Of a stretch of DNA of 64,000 bases, positions 32,949 to 45,633 are shown piece after piece. The stretch spans positions 62,001 to 126,000 of the forward strand of contig CAJNYU010000405.1 in assembly GCA_905331475.1 (NCBI GenBank), written 5' to 3'. A model generated the notes under the pieces. The model was not told where the DNA came from, searched no databases, and saw nothing but the letters and a program-made list of their open reading frames with translations. Every line of letters begins with the position of its first letter. Position 1 is the stretch's first letter. A program made the translations under genes and the position numbers. This DNA comes from Rotaria socialis (lineage: Eukaryota; Rotifera; Eurotatoria; Philodinida; Philodinidae).

Positions 32949-34331
32949 AATTTATATTTTTATTCTTAAAGATCTGAATTATTATTTTTTTCTCTCTCTC
33001 TCTTTCCGGTTGACTTATTCATTGTATCTACTTTCGAACACAAATGCACATAGAAACAAAACGAATGAACCAAATAGCATACACATGTTTTTTGGTACTA
33101 ATCGTGCATGTTTTTGTTTTCAATTTTTTCCTTTCAACATAATAACAGGATAGATTTGTATCGGGTGACAACTAGAGCGTGATTTTGTATATAGACGTGT
33201 GATTTATGTTTCGAAATGTAATAAATATTATATAATTCGGATTAAAAATTTATTCTAAGTCATTATGCAATCAAACGTTTGCATTATATTGTGATAAATG
33301 TCATCAAATGAATTATGAATATGAACAAAGTTTTAATATTATTGAATAGTCGACGTCTTTGCATAATCAATCTGGAACATTCGGATAGGAAAAGAAAATT
33401 GTTTTCTATAAAGATTTGTAACGATAAAAATTTAACATGTATTTCGCTGATAAATTCGATTTACGTGGACCGATTTAAGTAATGCTACTACATTCTAAGC
33501 ACCCCATATCACACCAAATTTTTAACTCACTTAATTACTCATATGGCCGATGACTTGTGAGATATTTTGCGGGGAAAATGTTATTTTTCTATGATTCATC
33601 TAAAGCAAAGGGAGTGTTCTGTCTATATGGAAAAAAAGAGAAAAAGAATATAAATAATCTGATTTATACAGTGTTTTACAATCTATATCAAAATGTATTA
33701 TTTTATTTGAATTTAAATATTTCCTTGTTTTCATCATCCAACACCCACTATTTTATAAACACTTGTATGCTCTCGTGTAGAGGGACACTTCTTTCGAAAG
33801 TATCTCGCGTTGAAATCAGTCAAAAGTACTTTTTACAATTTACCGAGCAATTCTGAGTGGATTGTGTATTATTTGACTACTAATTTCCGATTCAAATCTA
33901 AAGAAAAACGATTGAAGTCACTGTCACAATTGAATCATGCACATATTAAACTCTACCTCGTGCAATTCCAGTAATATACAATAAAATGTTAAGAAACGTT
34001 CGTCATACAATTCAGTTATAAAGAGTAATAAAATGACCTATTTAGAAATAGTTTTGACCTACTTTCACTTTTTCCAGTCAATCGTACAAAAAAGTTGCAA
34101 TTCATTCATATAAATGGCTTTGTGAAGAATAAAGTGTTTATATTTGTGATGAATTTTTCTGTTTATCAAATTCTGTTTCATATTATACTGATAAGATGTT
34201 CATATTTATTAGCAACTACGGTTAGTTTCCTTCATTTCGTAAAAGGTATCTACTGTTTTGAAAATGCAATAAAAATGGATTGATAAAAAAATGTGTGAAA
34301 AAATATATGAAATAAAAATACGATGAATATT
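32949..34331. other. Convergent intergenic region, no gene seen
   Basis: Separates the LAPTM4-like stop (+) from the most distal possible TTLL3 exon (-). Frames at 33557-33856 and 34095-34283 lack protein-like features. Confidence 0.5.
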
Positions 34332-34561
34332 TCAAGCTACTGCAATAACATTTATATGCTCTTTTCCGGCATCGATTATAGTAAGTGTGGATGACGTAGG
34401 AATACTTGGAATAGGATTCGGCCTCAGAGATGTCAAAGTTGTTTTTGGTCGTTGACAACTAGGCGAAGAATTTTTATCTAATTGCTGTTCTTGTATTCGC
34501 TGGGGCAATGCAGATCTTTGACATTGACGAAAATATGGATGAGTTTGAGAAGGTTTCGTTT
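34332..34561 (-). CDS. Candidate alternative last exon of TTLL3
   Basis: Acceptor tttttag at 34562-34568, then an open frame of 76 codons in the phase required by the donor at 35257 (phase 1), beginning TKPSQTHPYFRQCQRSALPQ and ending HINVIAVA before TGA. Pro/Ser/Thr-rich, like the tail it would extend. It would replace the exon 35023-35207, which is also in phase. Nothing in the sequence decides which is used, or whether both are. Confidence 0.5.
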
Positions 34562-35022
34562 CTAAAAAGAAACATATGAAATAATATTCACGAAAAAAGA
34601 AAAAAAAATATCTTATTAGTTTTAAATTAAATCACACAGGCAAAATAAGTTGGTTAATACGAAATTTCTTTTCATAAACTTGCCTCGATTTTTGAATAGA
34701 AATTCCGTGACGTTTATTTTTGAAACTCTGTGATACTTGTTTCCTAGATGTAAATATATAAAATCGAACAAATCTATCCTTAGAATTTCGAAAATTCAAT
34801 TATCAATTTCGTATGCAAAATAAAAGCAACGTCAATCAAAATAAAAGCGATTATAGTGCATTCGTGTACCCTTCTTGAGATGTTAATCGTGCAACATGTC
34901 GATAGATAGCCAGTGTATAGTCATCTAATTTTCGAAAAAAATAATTTCAGCATTTATTTTTTCTAATGCATAATACTCGAAAAAGAATAAAAATAAAAAA
35001 GTGGGTGCATTCAAAGACAAAA

Positions 35023-38000
35023 TTATTTTTGAGCAACTTCCTGTGGATTTAATATAATCAAAGAAGAAAAATTCATGTGTTTATCTCGGTATGATAATCG
35101 AGTTTTTCGATTATGAGCAAGTAATCTTTGCTTTATTAATCGATCGATTTGTTGAGAACGAACCGGTATTCGTGGTAAACGGTTTATACTAGATAATTCT
35201 ATGAGATCTCTTTGGAAAATGTTAAAAATAAATTTAAATTTAAATTCATCTATTTACCTTTTGGTGATGGTACACGATCATTGAGTTTTGGTGGATTTAA
35301 TTGTTGATTTGAAAGAATATTAGCTGAAATCCGATTTGACTTTACTTTTGATTGTTTACGTCGTGCGCCATTTGTTGATCGATTATTTGAATGAAAACGA
35401 TATTGATTATTATCTACTCTATCTAATATGGAATCGGTTGATGATGCTATATCATTATAATCTCCAGACGGTTGATTTATTCCGCCATTTTTTGAAGATG
35501 ATCTATCATGATTAGCATCAAGAGCACTGATTGAATGAAGTTGATTTGAATCATTATCAGCTGTAGCATCCTTTGATGCACGTACTTGTGGTGGTGCAGA
35601 CACAGGTGTAGTTATCGTTGCATTATTATTATTATTATTATGTGTTCCATTCGTATTTGAATTATTATTATGCGTTCGATTTGTTTTACAGGTTTTACCT
35701 TCAATACGAAGATCAATGCCAATATAGATTGGAACTGGTACAGGCAGTCCTTTATGGATCAATTCAAAACGACCTGTATCATTTACTCGATTATATTTTC
35801 GATCAATTATTACTAAATATAGGATATGCATTTAATCGTTCAATTATATTCATTAGTTTCTGCTTACGTTTACAAGTATCTTCAAGAACACCATCACACA
35901 TTTCGGTTGTTACTGCTGTGCAACGAGCCATAGTTGGACTACAATTTATTTCAATAAGCCAAGGTTTAAGATCTTCACCAAGCATAAAATCGGCACCAAA
36001 TAATTCAAATGAATTCTATTGAATCGAAAAACAAAAAAGAACTACGAGTCTAGTTATGAACTATAATTTATATATTAAAACTGTTTTGCCCTCCTGGAGT
36101 TTGTATATACTGTACTCTGCGCTAGTAACTACGCGAGCATACTCTCAAAAGTACGCAAACACTCGTGAACATATTTGAATTGCTTCTTTGAAAGGAAGAT
36201 TATAGCTGAAATAATATATCGATTTAGAAAAATATTCAATCTGAGATCGAACTTAACATTAAGTTAGTCGTTGGTTTACATTACCTTTCTTGGTTCTATT
36301 GTATCTTGTGCAACAAGCATAGAACATATAATCGAATCTTTCATTGCAGGATAAATAAATGAATCCCATTTGTCGGCTAATTTATTAGGTTTGAGATATT
36401 TTTCAATGAATTCAGCATTAGTCCACATATTTTCCACTAATGAAAGTAAAATAAAAAGAGTAAATTAGAGAAATTATACTCGAACATTTTCTATACCCGG
36501 TAAATCGGCATGTCGATTTGAATTATTTTTATAATGTTTTTGTATGGAATAATTACACAAATGTACACTTTGTTGTGTTGTTGATAAACTAAAATGTTCA
36601 GTACAAAAACGTAAATAACAATCTTTAAACATCCATATGGTTAATGGATTCCAATCAGTCACTAAAAACCATTGGCGTATATCAAATTTTGTATTATGAA
36701 TAAGTAATGGACGTTCAATATATTTCTGTACAACAAATTTTCTATCATTTACTAACGATGATGTAGTTAATTTTAATATATCATCAAGACGATCGTAAAC
36801 AACAATTCCTAAAGAAAAAAACGAGATTATTTACAGCTAAATAAAATTTTAAATAGAAATATATTTCCCTACAGACGATGTGTTGCTGGTGAATCCTAGG
36901 AAATTTGATAATTCAATAAATAGAATAATGGCAAACAAAGAGGAATTTCAATTTTAACAACTTGATATCTTTAATCAACACTTGCTATTTATTAGAAGTT
37001 CTATACATATAAATGTAGAGTAAAAGTAAACTCCACTATGGAACTACTATCAACGTTCATATTTTGTGAAACAAGATCTGAAAGGAGTGTTAAAGTATAT
37101 AGGGTAGAAATTTGGACCCATCCCCCGCCACGCAGACCGTTACAGAGAAATTAATTAATTAATTATTAAATTTCTCTGTAACAGTATGTGATGGTCTCTA
37201 GCGACTCGATACACCATAATACAGACTGTGACAGAGAAGCTCCACAGATCATCACTGGCCACGACCGAAAGGCTCCATATATGATTACAGACAGCGGCAG
37301 AAAAGCTGCAAAGACTTAAACGCTGTGGTAGACGGGTTCCAGTAAAGGAGTTTCATTGTGTTTCACATTTTAATCCCATAGGGATTGCGCTAACAGCTTT
37401 TTGTTTTCTTGAATTAATCAGAAACCCAACTATCTGATAATACTTCAGTACGATGGAACCGTTTCAGATCACTCTTTCTTTTTAAATTCTAATTCTGTTG
37501 CTCATGTAACATCTTAATAACCTATGCAAAACTTTGATGGCGCATGATTTTTTTGTATGTTTCTCTCACTATTGCTAGTTCGTTTCTGGAATTTCAACTT
37601 GTCACACATCAAGCAACCTTAAATGAATGATAATATTTCAAACTGGAGAATCATTGATGGAACCTATCAGGCGTATGAAATCCAGTGTTTTTATTTTATT
37701 CGCTTGCGATCTAGAGAATACCACTTCAGGATATATTTGTACTGCAATCTGATAATTATTCTGTGTTTCTGTCTCATAACTCTCACACTATGTTCTCATT
37801 TATCATCGTGACTAAGATTTAAATTAGTTCAGTACATCTGTAGCCAAATTTAATATGACTCTAATGAACCTTAGCAAAACAACTGCTGAATGAATGAATA
37901 ATCCGATGACTATGAGTATTAATGAAATTAAAGGTTGTTCTGTAGTTTACAGATTTCTCTGCTAATGTTTTGTTTCAGAATATATTCCACTGGTTGCTTG

Positions 38001-40313
38001 AGAAAATCGAAAAATTTTAAAAACAAACCTCGTCCTCTTGATTTAGCACCTGGTTTGAGTATCCATATGTTTCTTGTACCGTCAATATGATATTGTGGCC
38101 AATTTTGTTCAACATTTTTCAAACATTGATCAATTTTATTCAAATACTTTTCCATTCCTTCGATTTCCATAAACGAACTTTGAAAAAGAAAAGAAAAAAA
38201 TTATTTTTCAAATTAAAATAAACAAAACAATTCTTCCTTGTTCTTACTGTGAAGCAGCATAGAATTGTTCAATGAACTGTGCCCATTGTTCGTCGGTTGT
38301 ATCATTTTGTAAATTTAGACTTATATCAATATCTTCATGATCACATGCTAGTGCATATTGTTCGACTTTTTTTAAAGCAAATTCAAGATATGATGAGGGA
38401 ACTTTTTTTGTTGTTGGAATTTTTCCTAGAACAGGCTTAGGAGATAATGTAGTTGAAGGTAATATATTCATTCCTAATAATAGTGAATCTTCATCGGGAT
38501 TTAATGATGGATTAGAACGATCATCGGAACTCATAGCTAAAATTGAATTCATATCAGGTTCCATGATTCCTCTACATCGATTTTGAACAACTTTAAGAAA
38601 ACTAATGCATGATGTTAAACGATAATCATCTAGGAAGAATATATTGGCATGGATGTTTAAGTATTTTACAAATTAAATTAAAACTACTTACCAATAAATG
38701 CAATTTTATCATCTTCATGCGTTATTTTATAGCATCTTGGATAAAATTCATCAGCACAACCCGAATAAAACCATGGCAAACTTTTCAGACTACTACAAAG
38801 ACCAACCTGAATAGAATAAAAATTTGAATTCATAGTTTTCAATAGTCGAACATTGATAATAACCTTTGTTGTAAAACAGCCATTTCTTGAATAATGATTA
38901 ACCATTTGATCTTTATTTAAACTACTTGTATCATATGAAGCTTGCACACTCCATATGAAATCTGGTGGAGCCGTTTTAACAAGACGTGATAAAAGTCCAT
39001 AATAACCATCATTTTCTTCCCATGGTTGAATTTTATCTTCATCATCATCCATGGGACTTTCATCTAAATTTTAAGATGACCAAGAAAAAAAACAAGAACA
39101 AGACAATATTGAATATAGAATTGAAACTTATTTAACAGACCGAGATCGTCATCACCCAATTCATCATCATTTGTATCGTCATCATCGTCATCATCACTTT
39201 TATTGTTTTTTTTATCAGATTTTTTATTTCCGTGGCCACCTGGTAATGATGGACCTCGATCGAATTTTTCAATCCAACCACGACTATAATAAATAATAGG
39301 ATAATATTGAAGAAATTATTTCAATTACATCAAATAACCGTCGTAAAGCTTCTCTTAAAGCTGGATATGGACCAATTATTGTAAATATTTTATGTTCCTA
39401 AATAAATATTCAATTATAGGAGTACTATTTTATTTTCTTGCATACTTTCATAGCGCGTTCGGCTTCATCCCGTGCAAGTTTCAGTCTTTCTATATTTATT
39501 GAATCATTTATTATAGGACGCTTAGGTGATATATCGGGTTGTCGAACAACTTTAGCTGGCGATTTAGGGCGAACTATTGGTGAAATTCTTCGAAAAGGTC
39601 GTATTGAAATAGGTACATGCTGTGATAGTGGTGGCAGTGGTGGTGCTTGGGCAGGCGGCGCTAGCACTGTGGCTGTCGACGCTACTGAGATTTCTGCTCC
39701 TCGTTGAGCTTCTGCTACTGATACTTCTGAAGATCCGGATCGTCCTTGTACATGGCGATTCACTCGTGTTTGTATACGTGCTGATGGCAGTCCTGTTCTT
39801 CTCGGTAAAGCTGCACCATAGACACGAACAAGTCGTGCTAGACGTTCTTTAGTTCGATTTTCTTCTGAAACCACAAGTAGACGAAAAATAAATCAATAAT
39901 AATAATAATAATACTATTAAACTTACCAATTGTTGTAGGTGCACTTGATATGTCATTATCTTCAGCAGATGACGTTTCATCACTGATGAGTTTATTTTCT
40001 GTAGTTGCTTTGTTACTTTCATTTTGAGGTTTAACTCGTTTCTCACGGCAATACCATTTACCATAGTTATTAGCAGCTAATTCTTTCTGTAAAAATAAAG
40101 CAAAACAGAAAAAAATTCGACTTTTAACTTTCTACGATTAACACTAACAAACTCTTGAAGTCGTTTGGTATGCTGTAGTTGACGTTCATAAAAATCCGAT
40201 ATAAGATTTTGAGCTATTTCACTACTTTTTTGATTAAGTTTCGGTTTGAATGTAAACAAATGTGGATCAAGCGTCGCCGACAGTTCACCACGGCCAGTCG
40301 TCACAGTTGCCAT
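35023..40313 (-). CDS. TTLL3: Tubulin glycylase TTLL3-type protein
   Basis: Fourteen exons in one phase chain: 40122-40313, 39927-40086, 39446-39864, 39339-39397, 39141-39283, 38864-39063, 38692-38806, 38248-38629, 38029-38177, 36497-36808, 36285-36436, 35868-36015, 35258-35812 and 35023-35207; 1056 residues. After a disordered N terminus come TTLL3/8 landmarks: [31 protein letters not shown], the ATP-grasp motif [47 protein letters not shown], and [20 protein letters not shown] followed by INCSPTM with the metal-binding E/N pair. TTLL3 adds the first glycine to tubulin side chains in cilia. The C-terminal tail is Asn/Ser-rich and non-conserved. The intron at 36809-38028 is 1.2 kb; the donor after exon 1 (gtcgaa) is weak but phase-consistent. 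A second in-phase last exon lies at 34332-34561. Confidence 0.92.
37139..37182. repeat. Perfect hairpin inside the large TTLL3 intron
   Basis: gttacagagaaatt and its reverse complement aatttctctgtaac flank about 16 bp of ttaattaatt-type loop. Related gtgacagagaagct and acagacagcg words follow within 130 bp. Probably part of a small repeat in this 1.2-kb intron. Confidence 0.65.
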
Positions 40314-42962
40314 TATAAAATTATTTTGAATGCATCAACAAAAAAAACTCCGATACGTATTTTTTGTTTGTTTAGAAAATAAACTTCGTGCCGTGGAGTA
40401 CTTTTCTTCTGCCTTATTCTTTTCTTCGATTTTTTTTAGATTAATTATGTTTGTAATATATGCATTTGCAACTATATGGGTAAGATGTCAGTTGCATTTT
40501 TTTTCTTCTTCTCAAACAATGCAAGCGAGAAAAAAAGAAAGATAAAAGGTTTCATTTGAAGTTGAGTTTCATAGCAACGACCCTCTCCAAAATAATAGTA
40601 ATTTGTTGTTTCATCTATCATTTTTTTAATACAATATGTTTGACATTCTACTAGAGTAGTGAAACTGATATTAATTGTTTTTTTGTTTTCACTAAATACA
40701 TGATATATTTTCAAAGTTACATAATTCCTAGACAAAGCTCAAGAGAAACTCTTTAATATCAATAGTGACATTTTCTTGCATCTTATTTAATAATGAGTAT
40801 TTTAACAGAATGTTTGTGTTGAGGACGATCTTTTGTGAGAATTCGTAAATAACTATTTTGTTTTTAACTAGTTAATAGTATCAATATCGCAATTGCTCTT
40901 ATTTTTTATTGAATTATCCGGATTAAATTAGGAAATCAAACGGAACTCTAATAATAATGTTAGATATTTAATTATTTTATTTATCAGTTAATTCTATTTT
41001 CGTATTGTATCTTCAAGACTATTAACAGCCTATATTGATTGTTAGAATAGTAATTTATTACTTACTATCATACTGTAACAAGTCAAGATTTGAATCTATA
41101 ACATTGAAATAATTTTATTGTGACTTTTGCTCTTGACTTTCATTGTTGATCGTGAAAATCGTGCACGCTGCCAAATGAAAGGTAGCGTACATGAATATGA
41201 TTCAAACTAACAAAAATTTCTATACAATAATTAATTATTTTTCCATTATAATTTTCGAACTATCGGGATTAATTTCAAGTGAATACAGTAATTTGATAGA
41301 ATATCGATACATTTAATGGAAAGAAATACACATCATATTTATTTTTCTTCAATCAAAAAAAGCTTGAAAAAGTACCAGTCACATCAAGTTGTAAAGAATT
41401 ACCGAAATGCTGTGACTTGATGAGAGAATATGATTGTATTATTTCTATTTTGAAATACGTTCTTAACATAGTGTTACTTCGTCCTCCAGAAATTTCATAA
41501 GAAACTACTCGTTGTATGATAACAAGACTTAATCTATGACTTTGTGCTTGCCATTTTTTTTGAAAAAAATAGAGCAACTATTTTAACAAAGAAAGTATGA
41601 CTGCGAATATTGATAGAATATACTAATCAGATATGAGTAGTTGACGTATTCATAAGCGAGGCGTAGAACTTTCCCCAATGATTACCAGTTGTCTTGAGTT
41701 CATCTTATTGAAGTTATGAAATAGTATAATCGAAGAGGGTGCGGTTTTCGGCTATGTTGTGTGATTAGAATAATTGAATTGGAATATAAGTTTGATTATT
41801 TTCAAAATGGCTACTCAAGTTAGAGAGAGAAAGAAAGAATCATTTTATATCAGCAGGTTACAAAAAGCACTAGTTTCTATAATATAAATGGCCGAAAAAT
41901 GAAAACAAATCTATCTAGATGTAAGAAATTGATCAATTAAATGAATCTTATCGACTGTGTTGGACCATTCAAGCGACAAGAGGTTGTACTCGAACGCTTT
42001 TAGAATATGAAACGCCGAGTATAAAAATGCTGGCAAATCAAAACAAAAACGAAATGATTATAGTTCTGTAGATTTTGAATTGTGATATCATGAAAATGAT
42101 TCTTTCGCAAACATTCATTGAAAGTCAGCCTTTTACATGGGAGCAAGACTCAAAATGATGATCTTGTAGTTCTCTATTGATAATATTACTGTCACTTAAA
42201 AATAAAATCTTATGAAAAAAATCATAGAAAGCAACGATATGAAGAAATGAAAATTATGCTTGTAGGTAACATTGGCTGTTTAGAATCATGAGATGATTTT
42301 TTTTCAGAATGTTTTCAATTTTCAGCAAACTAGAGCATTTTAAATCACCTTGAAATTGCATTACACTAAATGCAGAGTAAATAAATGTGTGAGTCGTTTT
42401 CTTAAACAGGCGCATAGTTTCCTATATGTTTTTGATGAGATTTGACGAAATGTAGATTTCTATGATTTATTTTTCTGAGTCTTGTTTAGCGGAGCTCTAG
42501 AAAATTATTGCCAATGATTATTAATTAATTTTAAATGTCTTACTTTTATAATAGGATCTACTTTTCAAGGTCTATTAAACATAATGATCGTTTAACTATT
42601 CTCCCAATTTAACTTCAATTTAGTAAGATGTTTGCTTTACAAAATTACTCATGTTTATGACATATTTCCTAGTAAAACCTCTAAAAGGTAGTGACAATAC
42701 GCAAATCATGAATCATTTTGCAGTCAATACTAAAAATACTGCTTACTTTTCGAAAAAAAAAGGAACAGCAGAATCGAAAAGTTCTTTCGCCGATTTCATT
42801 CATGTTGTTTGCCTGTCAAGGGAGATTTTTTAATTGTTTTTGTTTTCTTTACATCCTCTGTAGACATTTTTTCGTGTTTTTTTCGAAACAAAATCATTTT
42901 CATTATTCATTTTCTCAACGGTCGTTTTCATTTTGTTATAGACTAAATAATTTTAAAGCACG
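40314..42962. other. Divergent intergenic region, no gene seen
   Basis: 2.6 kb between TTLL3 (-) and the ADP-ribosylglycohydrolase-like gene (+). At 42930-42942 an acceptor-like ttttgttatag lies 20 bp before the next start codon, so a 5' UTR intron or trans-splice site is likely there. No other gene or repeat recognised. Confidence 0.5.
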
Positions 42963-43835
42963 ATGAACGCACTGACACGTTGCGAAGGAGCCTACATTGG
43001 GCATGCTATTGCATCTCAATATGATCCATCGATACACATGTCATTAAATGTTAGTGATAGTCTTCTTGCTGGTCAAAAATTTGATGGACCAGATATTTTA
43101 TCAAGGCATTTATATTTATATCATACACAAAAATTTGAAATCGGTGAAACAACGAAATATATCTACCAAGAAGCATTGGCATATAATGGTACACAAACAT
43201 GCCCTACTCGTGAAAGTTTTCTCTTTGAACAATCACTTATTGATAAGATGGTTCAGAAAGCTCATAACAAATGTGATGGTCTTACTGCTGGTTGTGGTCC
43301 AGCACATCGTTCATATCCACTCGCTTTCTGTCATTTTATCTCAGATGATGATTTATTTGAATACAGTACATTAGAAGCACAGTTAACACATTATAGCCCA
43401 CTGGCTGGTCAGGTAGCTGGTATCGTAAATGTTATTTGTCGTTCACTTCTAAAAAATAAAAGTTGGGACGACGCTGTAGATTTGGCCTTTGCAACGCCTC
43501 GTCTTCATAAGGATGTACAGCAAATATATGGTCGTCACCATCGTTGGGCTTATCCTGCTGTAGAAACACACGCAGCTTATGCGCCAACAGTACTGAATAA
43601 TGCATTGCATCATGTTGCTACATCGAAGAATGCACCTCAAGCGATGGCAAAAGCTGATGGCAAAGAGAAGTTTTATTCTCTACCAATTGTTGGTGTATTA
43701 GCTGGTGCCCGTTGGGGTACACCAACAGAAGTATTTAAAGATAATATTGATAATTCAAAATTAAAACGTCTTCGTGACGCAGCTGCTAAGTTAAGCTCTT
43801 TTTGGAAAGAAAATAATGGACATGTGTATGCTTAA
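42963..43835 (+). CDS. Divergent ADP-ribosylglycohydrolase-like protein, intronless
   Basis: Single 290-codon exon. Helical layout and motifs follow the ADP-ribosylglycohydrolase (DraG/ARH) family: RCEGAYIGHAIASQYD in the N-terminal G--iG-A-G position, FEIGETTKYIYQEAL, CDGLTAGCGPAHRSYPLAF (family GNG--MR--PL region), LEAQLTHYSPLAGQVAGIVN (family A--THp----a region) and LPIVGVLAGARWGTP near the end. The acidic metal-binding DDT and D-D-T-D motifs of active ARH/DraG enzymes are not apparent at their usual places (for example SLPIVG where GGDTDT is expected). It may bind ADP-ribose without normal hydrolysis, or act on something else. Lack of introns between intron-rich neighbours could mean horizontal acquisition or retroposition. 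Family placement is from motifs only. Confidence 0.7.
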   Translation: MNALTRCEGAYIGHAIASQYDPSIHMSLNVSDSLLAGQKFDGPDILSRHLYLYHTQKFEIGETTKYIYQEALAYNGTQTCPTRESFLFEQSLIDKMVQKAHNKCDGLTAGCGPAHRSYPLAFCHFISDDDLFEYSTLEAQLTHYSPLAGQVAGIVNVICRSLLKNKSWDDAVDLAFATPRLHKDVQQIYGRHHRWAYPAVETHAAYAPTVLNNALHHVATSKNAPQAMAKADGKEKFYSLPIVGVLAGARWGTPTEVFKDNIDNSKLKRLRDAAAKLSSFWKENNGHVYA

Positions 43836-45633
43836 AAATCCAAATCCATATAAATATTAATTGAATCAACGTATACGGTGGTTTGTAAATGACGATACGA
43901 TCACATGTTGAAATATTCTCATTTTCACCAATAAAAATAAGTTCTCTCGCGTATTTTATCATGGACATTCATTTAATATCTTTACACCCATAAAGAATAT
44001 CTGATAGTCATTCTATTTTGGAATAGTATCATTTATTTCATGAAATCCATAGACAGCATTATTAATGACGAGGCATGTATGCCAAAACCAAAATGAAACG
44101 TTGACTAAGATTTTCTTTCAATTAGTTCCACTAAAATGACAGTCCCAATGGCGTGTTCCAGTTGCAAAATAAAGCAACCGAACTTGATAGCATAATCTTT
44201 TTTTCCTTAACCATATTGAAGTTGAAGATAACTCAAAAAATGATCAAAACGTACTACTCGAAAGACTTGAGTTTAAACGTCGTTTGTTAATAAAAACTAA
44301 ATTACAATCAGGTACGTTAGTAAACTCTGCAGCTTCCTATTCGTTAGAATGTAATTTCAATTGAAACTCAAAACTTTAACGTCATCTGACACATGTGTCG
44401 ATCGTTCCATAGATAGTTTCATTTTCATGACGCCAGATCTTGGCTGTTTTCTGTATTGACTGTGTAGGCAGAAGTAGTGTTTAGTAATGCAGTGAGTATG
44501 TTTTGCCACGTAAAACTTACCTTCAAGCGTAATCAAACTCAAGTAGCAATCGATTGTGCACAATCCATAACGTAAAAACTGCACATGATTTCTTTTTTTT
44601 TGCATTCTAAGAATTATTCTTTTTTGGAAAATATGAGAGGGTTGTTTTCATAAATACAACCCTGACAATTTTTAGTCATTCTAACAGGCGATGTTATCTT
44701 TGGGATATAAATTGAATATTTTTCTTTTACTGTTTTGCCTACACAGCAATATAAATTTATCATATCCGGATCTAACAATAATTAGAATAGTCTACACATG
44801 AAAAACTCTCATGATACGAAAAGCGAGTTACTATCAAGGAGTGATATTTCATAAACGCTTACCAATTTAGCTTTGTTCTCCATTGAAAGCAATATGTACC
44901 GTTCTATAGAAGCTGTTAAGTATAGTATCTGGATAATTTTATTTCAATATTGACGAGCTGACTTGCAGAAGTCTTTTTCGAAACAACTCGCATGATAAAA
45001 TCCTATCCTTATATGTCATTTTTCATGGAATTCAAAAGGTATGCTTGCCAGACATTTCGAAAGATTATCTGGGCAAAACCATTCAAAACTGATTGTATTG
45101 AACATCTTCTCGCCCTTGAACATTTCGAAGGGATGAGAACTACCTAAAGTCAACGTATCTAGTGCAGCATTAACAACGCCGATTCGAGTTAATTAAAATA
45201 TGTATCGTGCCATTCATAGATTTCATTTGTTTATAAATGACGCGTCATAAAGTTCGAAAGCTTCACCATACATAATTATGAAATCAACTGAAAGACTAAT
45301 TAATAAATATTCTGATATATCCTGACGTGTATGAATCTCTTTATGTCTGATGAAATTCAGAAGTCTAAAGTTTAACCAATTATGTAATAATGTGCAAGCA
45401 TTCGTTGTTTTTTCCGTATCAATCATAATATAAATATTGAATGACTGAATTCATAAGCTCAAGCTCAATCGAATGAAACGACATACTATTATGGACCGAT
45501 AGCGATTTATTAGAAGTTGATATTTTTTAAAGATATGAATAAATTCACAGATCATACATTACACACACAAAAGAACGTGATAAAAATCAAACACTGTTCG
45601 AATCAAAACAAGATGAGAAAATGATTCCGTCAA
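43836..45633. other. Convergent intergenic region, no gene seen
   Basis: AT-rich. Short frames at 44357-44605 and 45223-45426 (-) have no domain or partner exons. Confidence 0.5.

Noticed and set aside
39438-39852. Plus-strand frames opposite TTLL3 exon 3
   Set aside because: Shadow of a Pro/Ala/Ser-rich exon on the minus strand.
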